A stretch of 64,000 nucleotides of DNA, taken from Coptis chinensis (lineage: Eukaryota; Streptophyta; Magnoliopsida; Ranunculales; Ranunculaceae). This document shows positions 59,697 through 64,000 of this stretch, piece after piece. The position numbers were made by a program, and so were the translations under genes. Under the pieces are notes generated by a model that did no database searches, was not told the origin of the DNA, and saw only the letters and a list, made by a program, of their open reading frames with translations. Each line of letters begins with the position of its first letter. Position 1 is the stretch's first letter. Location: the NCBI GenBank assembly GCA_015680905.1, contig CM027384.1:77719501-77783500 (forward strand), given 5' to 3'.

Positions 59697-60625
59697 ATGA
59701 ATAACATGGCCACCCATATGGGAACCATGAACGACAGCATCAACTTCTTACGACAGGAAAACGCCACACTCAAAAGTCAGGTGGTAGCCCATAACCCCAA
59801 CGGAGTCACCGCTGAGGACGGTATTAATGAAGTGAACCAGCAAATCAACGAGCTGTGTCCCAGCGAATTGACCAGAGTACTATGAAGAAAGACGCCACTT
59901 AGATTGTCTAGAAGATGCTGAAAACTTACCAAGCATCCCAATTCACACCGGAGGTAATCAGTAAACCATCCCCGCATGATTTCATTCAGCCACGCTTTGC
60001 GATGTATGTTGTAGTATGTGTCTCGGTCAACACGTAGCTCGCTACATCCAAAGCCTCGCACTCTAAAGCGATGCCGCTTTTTTCCTGCAAGTCTGAAAGA
60101 AGGAGCCCTCGACTGGTTCTACGCACTAGAGCCAAACTCCATCGATAGCTTCGAGAAGCTAACCGACCAATTCGCTAATCAGTATGTCCACAACAAACAT
60201 AAGAGTCAATCCGCTCCTTCTTAGGGTGATTCAAGACAGACTTGCAGTCTATAGAAAGTGACCTCCAAGAGTCCTTTGCAACCTTGGCATTCAACAAGGC
60301 AATCCAGAAAAACACCTGGCCATACAAGTCGCTCATGAAAGAGCGTCCTGAAAAACTGGAAGACATGTACGCTCGCGTGTACAAATATATAAAGCTACAG
60401 GAAGCTTTAGATCACGACGGTGAACAGGAGGAAGTTGCAGCAATCTTAGTCGCTGCCCCGTCCTCAAACAAGCGACCCAGACCACAAGGACCGAAGTCTA
60501 GTACCAGGACGCACACGGAACGCGAGTTCGCTGTCCTGACAAGATCTCCAAGCTACATACTGGAGAAAATAAGAACAGCGGCATATTACCAACCTGAGGT
60601 CAAACGGCCAGAAGACACACCATGA
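59697..60625 (+). pseudogene. Gypsy gag remnant
   Basis: Frames alternate but read as a plant Ty3/gypsy gag: a short coiled segment (59697-59885), then FPASLKEGALDWFYALEPNS and FEKLTDQFANQYV (60080-60185), then LQESFATLAFNKAIQKNTWP and EDMYARVYKYIKLQEALDHD (60260-60420). Confidence 0.8.
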
Positions 60626-61029
60626 AAGCCGTACTGGACTTTCCATAAAGCAAAGTGCCATGAGACTAACAAGTGTCGGGGGCTCAAGCACTACTGGCCT
60701 ACATGACCTCGTCAAAGCAAGGGCATATCAAATATTACAATGATATTGTTGATGGCGACCTGCGCCATAAACTCACACGCTAGAGGACGCTCTAACGAGC
60801 ATTCTTGCCATGAACGCCGCCAACACTCTTTTGACAAGGAGAATCACATAACAATAAACATGATCACATTCCAAGACGACTTTGTTGCGTCCTTTAGGGA
60901 GAAAATGAGACGAGTAGGCGCTCTGCATGAGGTCTACCAATTCTCCTCCCAAGCGGCTCCTGTTCCACGAACAGCCAGCCGCAGCTCAGGCGACATAACC
61001 TTCACCGAGGCGGACCTTAACAAGGTGTG

Positions 61030-61310
61030 TCTCCCTCACAACGACGCTCTGGTTGTCCATGTCAAAATTTTCGACTAGACGGTCAAACTTGTCCTCTTGA
61101 CTCGGGCAGTTCATGCGACATTCTCTTCTATCGAACCATCAAGGAGATGAACTTGCCTAAATCGGTCATGATCAATCCAATAGCCCCTCTCTACGGCTTC
61201 AATGGATCTCGTGCTGACCCCATCAGAGACATCATTCTACTCGTCTTAGTGGGATCAAACGAAGACAAGATCAGCATCAACACACGCGCTTCAAGGTTCT
61301 AGATGTCAAC
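61030..61310 (+). pseudogene. Gypsy aspartic protease remnant
   Basis: LDSGSSCDILFYRTIKEM (about 61096-61150) carries the Asp-Ser-Gly active site of gypsy proteases, followed by PLYGFNGS. The upstream part is in another frame. Confidence 0.8.
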
Positions 61311-61889
61311 TCTTCTTATACTGCTATTTTAGGACGACGTTGGATCCACAAGATGCAAGCAGTTCCATTAACACTCCATCAAGTTTTACGGTTCCCTGGC
61401 CCCATAGGCATGATGGAGCTCAGAAGCAAACAGCTCGATGCCCACAATTGCAACCAGATCCTCTCAGTCAACAAGCCTACTGGGGCTTCACTCAAAAACA
61501 AGGGAGAGATCGCTAAAGCTAAGCTGGCAGAAGACTTCATCGATCTCTGAGGTCAAGACCCTGACCAAGGCCCCCCGAAGCAAGTTGACAAAGGAGAACA
61601 CCGGGGCTCGGTCAAAATACCCTCCGAAGCTTCGGACCCGGAGAGGTAAAACTTAACCCACCGGAGGCGGCTGCTTAGACCGAGCTGAAGGAAAAGGTCA
61701 ACCTAGGAACTGAGGATGACCCCAAGTTCGTTTATGTAGGAGCAAACCTTGATCCTACTCTCAAGGCACAACTTGTAGGTTTTTTTATCATTAAATAAAT
61801 ATGTTTTTGCTTGGTCATACATCGATGTGCCTGGAATTGACCAATTTATAAGTTAAATGTTAACCCAAATGCTAAACCAATTTGCCAAC

Positions 61890-62358
61890 GAACTAGAAAA
61901 CTATCTCTTAGTTTCAAAAAAGTAATAAACGATGAGATCGACAATCTCAAAAAAGTAGGCTTCATTAGAAAAGTGGAATACCCCGAGTGGATTGATAACA
62001 TTGTAGCAATCCCAAAAAAGGACGGCATAGTTCGCCTATGTGTCGACTTCACCAATGTCAACCAAGAAACCCCTAAAGATGGCTTCCCCTTACCAAGAAT
62101 CGACCAACTCGTGGACCGAACCACTAGCCATGAACTCCTATCATTCATGGACACCTACAGTGGCACAACCATATCCCACTAGTAGAAGAAGACCAAGAAA
62201 AAACCTCATTCGTAATAGAGCAATGCATCTACTGTTACAACGTCCTCCCGTTCGGACTAAAGAACACTGGAGTGACCTACCAACGATTGGTCACTGATAT
62301 GTTCTAAGACATGTTAGGAGATATCATGAAGGTCTACCTAGACGACATGGTGGTAATT
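61890..62358 (+). pseudogene. Gypsy reverse transcriptase, N-terminal half
   Basis: GFIRKVEYPEWIDNIVAIPK, RLCVDFTNVN, FPLPRIDQLVD and FMDTYSG (61955-62170) are followed after a TAG by FVIEQCIYCYNVLPFGLKN and the YLDDMVV catalytic motif. It breaks off there because of the next insertion. Confidence 0.85.
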
Positions 62359-62379
62359 AAAATAGTTTTTTAGATTTCC

Positions 62380-62460
62380 ACCCCCACCAACTTTGCCAAT
62401 TAGATTTCCACCCCCAGTTCTTTGATTATTAGACTTCCACCCCCAATTTCACAGCAGGAC
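62380..62460. repeat. Short direct repeat at the left end of the long-TIR element
   Basis: Three imperfect copies of TTAGATTTCCACCCCCA (spaced about 25-35 bp), consistent with subterminal binding sites. Confidence 0.8.
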
Positions 62461-63120
62461 CAAGTCAACCCTCTTTGACTGGATGTCATCCGGTTAGTGC
62501 ATGTGCAATGTCAAATTTACCCCTCACCATGTAAAATGACCAAAATACCCATTGACTCTCCCAAAACCAAAATGGATTAAATTTACATGTGTCACCATCC
62601 TATGCATTTAATCCAATGCCCACAAATATTTTCCTTAAATGACTTTTACTACCCCTGTGCATGTAAAATTACCAAACTACCCTTAGTATTGTATACATGT
62701 GGTGACACGTGTCATCATCCTAACTATGAAATCAACCGTTGACAACATCTAAAAACTGAAATTTTGACTGAAATTTCAAAAACAATTCAACGCGGAAAAA
62801 TTATCCATTTGTCCATCTGTGCTGCGCGACTGAGAATTTGAGTAGTGGCAAAACCAAATAACCATGTACACTCACTCTGCTTTTGAGTTGTTCACCAATA
62901 GATTCACCTCTGCTTGGAGGATCGAACGCAATTGCTCCAAAACAACAAAGATCACTGCATCCACCATAGTAATAACTGATAAGTGATCAAGTAATGACTA
63001 TCATAATGAGAAGAAAAACAACAGAAAGAGAAGACGCTCAATTTGCAAATGGAGTCCACACACTTTCTGAGTAAACTATATCCCACGCCCTACCCAACCT
63101 TTGTCTCAAACACCAATAAT

Positions 63121-63336
63121 TCACATAGGTGGGTCAAGAGACGTTTCTCGAAAAAGACTTTTTGTATAGAATAGCTGTTCAGTGACATTTGTTTTGCGTG
63201 GTAAAGAAATGTCAGTCAGTTGGTTTGGAGCATCAAGTTGTTGGATTTGTGAACTGAGATTTCGGGTTTTCCACTTGTCCAATACATCGTCAGCATCATA
63301 TGAGATGCTTGTGAAGTTGTGAATTGTTTTAATCAA
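63121..63336 (-). pseudogene. NLR coiled-coil (Rx-N-like) gene fragment inside the long-TIR element
   Basis: A 71-codon minus-strand ORF begins MIKTIHNFTSISYDADDVLDKWKTR. SYDADDVLDKW corresponds to the conserved EDVID-like helix of CC-NBS-LRR (RGA-type) resistance proteins. No P-loop or other NBS motif follows, and the next minus-strand frame (63341-63643) is unrelated. Short and partial, so only moderately supported. Confidence 0.5.
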
Positions 63337-64000
63337 ACCTTCACTGCTTCGTTCTTGACTTGCTTTTCCTCGGCACCCTCAAGTACTCCTCGGATAAGAA
63401 TGAGTGTATCTTAGAGGAATTGAATATTTGGGTTATGAAGTTGTTGATTTTAAGGATGGGTATGTGATTATATTGGTGTTGGAGTTTTGGGATTTGGGTT
63501 GTTTTGTTTACAGGTGAATTTGGTTTTAGCATATGTGATTGTAGTGGTGGAATCAAGTTGGGGATTGAGGGGGGTAGTGTTTTGTATGTTGGTGTGTTAC
63601 GATGGAAGTGGGTGGTTACTTGTTTAGGGAAGTTGGGAATCATTTTTTGGTGAGGGTGTTTTGAGGGGATTCATGTTTTGAGGGAATGGCGAACATGAGG
63701 TTCAAAACCCTTTATGGATCTGTTTCGCTCATAGTTCTCATATGAGGAAGATGCAAGATGACATCATCATTAATTAGTTGGGCTTAAACTCTTTTATTTT
63801 TTTTTTCCCCCACATAATTGATATTTATCTAATTAATTGAGTGTTATCGACCGTTGATTTTGTGTATTAGGATGATGACACGTAGCAGAAGAGGTAAAAA
63901 TGAATATGGGTAGTTTAATAATTTTAAGTGGGCAGGGGTAGTTGACGTCATTTAAGAGAAAAATTTATGTTTGTTGGATTAAATGGATGTGATGATGACA

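Larger units (their letters stand above)
59051..62358 (+). mobile_element. Tat-like Ty3/gypsy retrotransposon, 5' part only, truncated in RT
   Basis: The 5' LTR (59051-59573, homologous to the previous LTR, with CTATATAAAG near 59411) and PBS (TGGCGCCGTCT from 59575) are followed by gag, protease and RT remnants in order. The coding sequence stops within RT, just after the YLDDMVV motif at about 62335-62355, where another element begins. The 3' half and 3' LTR are not in the window. Numerous stops are present. Confidence 0.85.
62359..64000. mobile_element. Long-TIR DNA transposon (MULE-like, possibly gene-carrying), right end beyond the window
   Basis: Left arm about 62359-62760 begins with a triple TTAGATTTCCACCCCCA-type repeat. 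Its inner part (62590-62760) is matched in reverse complement by 63841-64000 (shared CATTTAATCCAA, TTAAATGAC, CTACCCCTG, CACGTGTCATCATCCTAA). By symmetry the right terminus should lie about 230 bp past the window end. No transposase is present in the visible 1.1-kb interior, but an NLR-like fragment is. The superfamily is inferred from TIR length only. Confidence 0.7.

Overview
This window is nuclear DNA from a flowering plant, most likely a eudicot. Supporting signs are plant-specific families (FAR1-type transposase, plant mobile domain, LRR receptor kinases, STIPL1-like splicing factor), GT/AG introns, AT-rich spacers, long A/T tracts and many nested plant transposons. The species cannot be named from the sequence alone.

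Only two genes look intact, and they are paralogues: intronless, STIPL1/NTR1-type G-patch spliceosome factors at 3444-6020 and 22616-25060, both on the minus strand. The first is canonical. The second has lost the conserved N-terminal motif. Between them lies a stack of nested transposons that starts 111 bp upstream of the first copy's start codon: a minus-strand LINE whose poly(A) tail is at 6131, cut by an 8.26-kb Mutator-like element (MULE; 6174-14433, perfect 9-bp target duplication) and by a Copia element (14538-20004, 5-bp duplication). The MULE carries a decayed FAR1/FRS-like transposase gene that is itself cut by a 3.1-kb solo LTR (8317-11407, 5-bp duplication). A 666-bp Harbinger-type MITE lies next to the LINE.

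Left edge (1-2780): a decayed choline-transporter-like (CTL/SLC44) gene whose start codon abuts a LINE fragment. Right of the second STIPL1 copy (25-34 kb) is a gene graveyard: a pectinesterase C-terminus, Mediator-associated protein 2-like exons, and a MORF8-like Pro/Gln-rich C-terminus, separated by AT-rich spacer.

35.07-41.96 kb is a complete PIF/Harbinger element with TTA target duplications, subterminal hairpins, a DDE transposase and a Myb-like ORF1, both decayed. It also holds a roughly 3-kb insert carrying a plant-mobile-domain (PMD, MAIN-like) gene, flanked by a 23-bp direct repeat. I consider this the most unusual object in the window. 

42-50 kb holds two tandemly duplicated, decayed LRR-RLK genes of the EFR/Xa21-like subfamily with recognisably duplicated 3' flanks. 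50.4-54.2 kb is a three-fold array of a Helitron-like module in which a 55-bp minisatellite has expanded. 57.5 kb holds the first exon of an alanine-glyoxylate aminotransferase 2-like gene. 58-62.4 kb holds two nested Tat-like Ty3/gypsy elements, the second truncated in its reverse transcriptase by a further long-TIR element (62.36 kb to beyond the window end) that contains an NLR Rx-N-like fragment.

Overall, the region looks like heterochromatin-prone, TE-dominated sequence in which most host genes have become pseudogenes.
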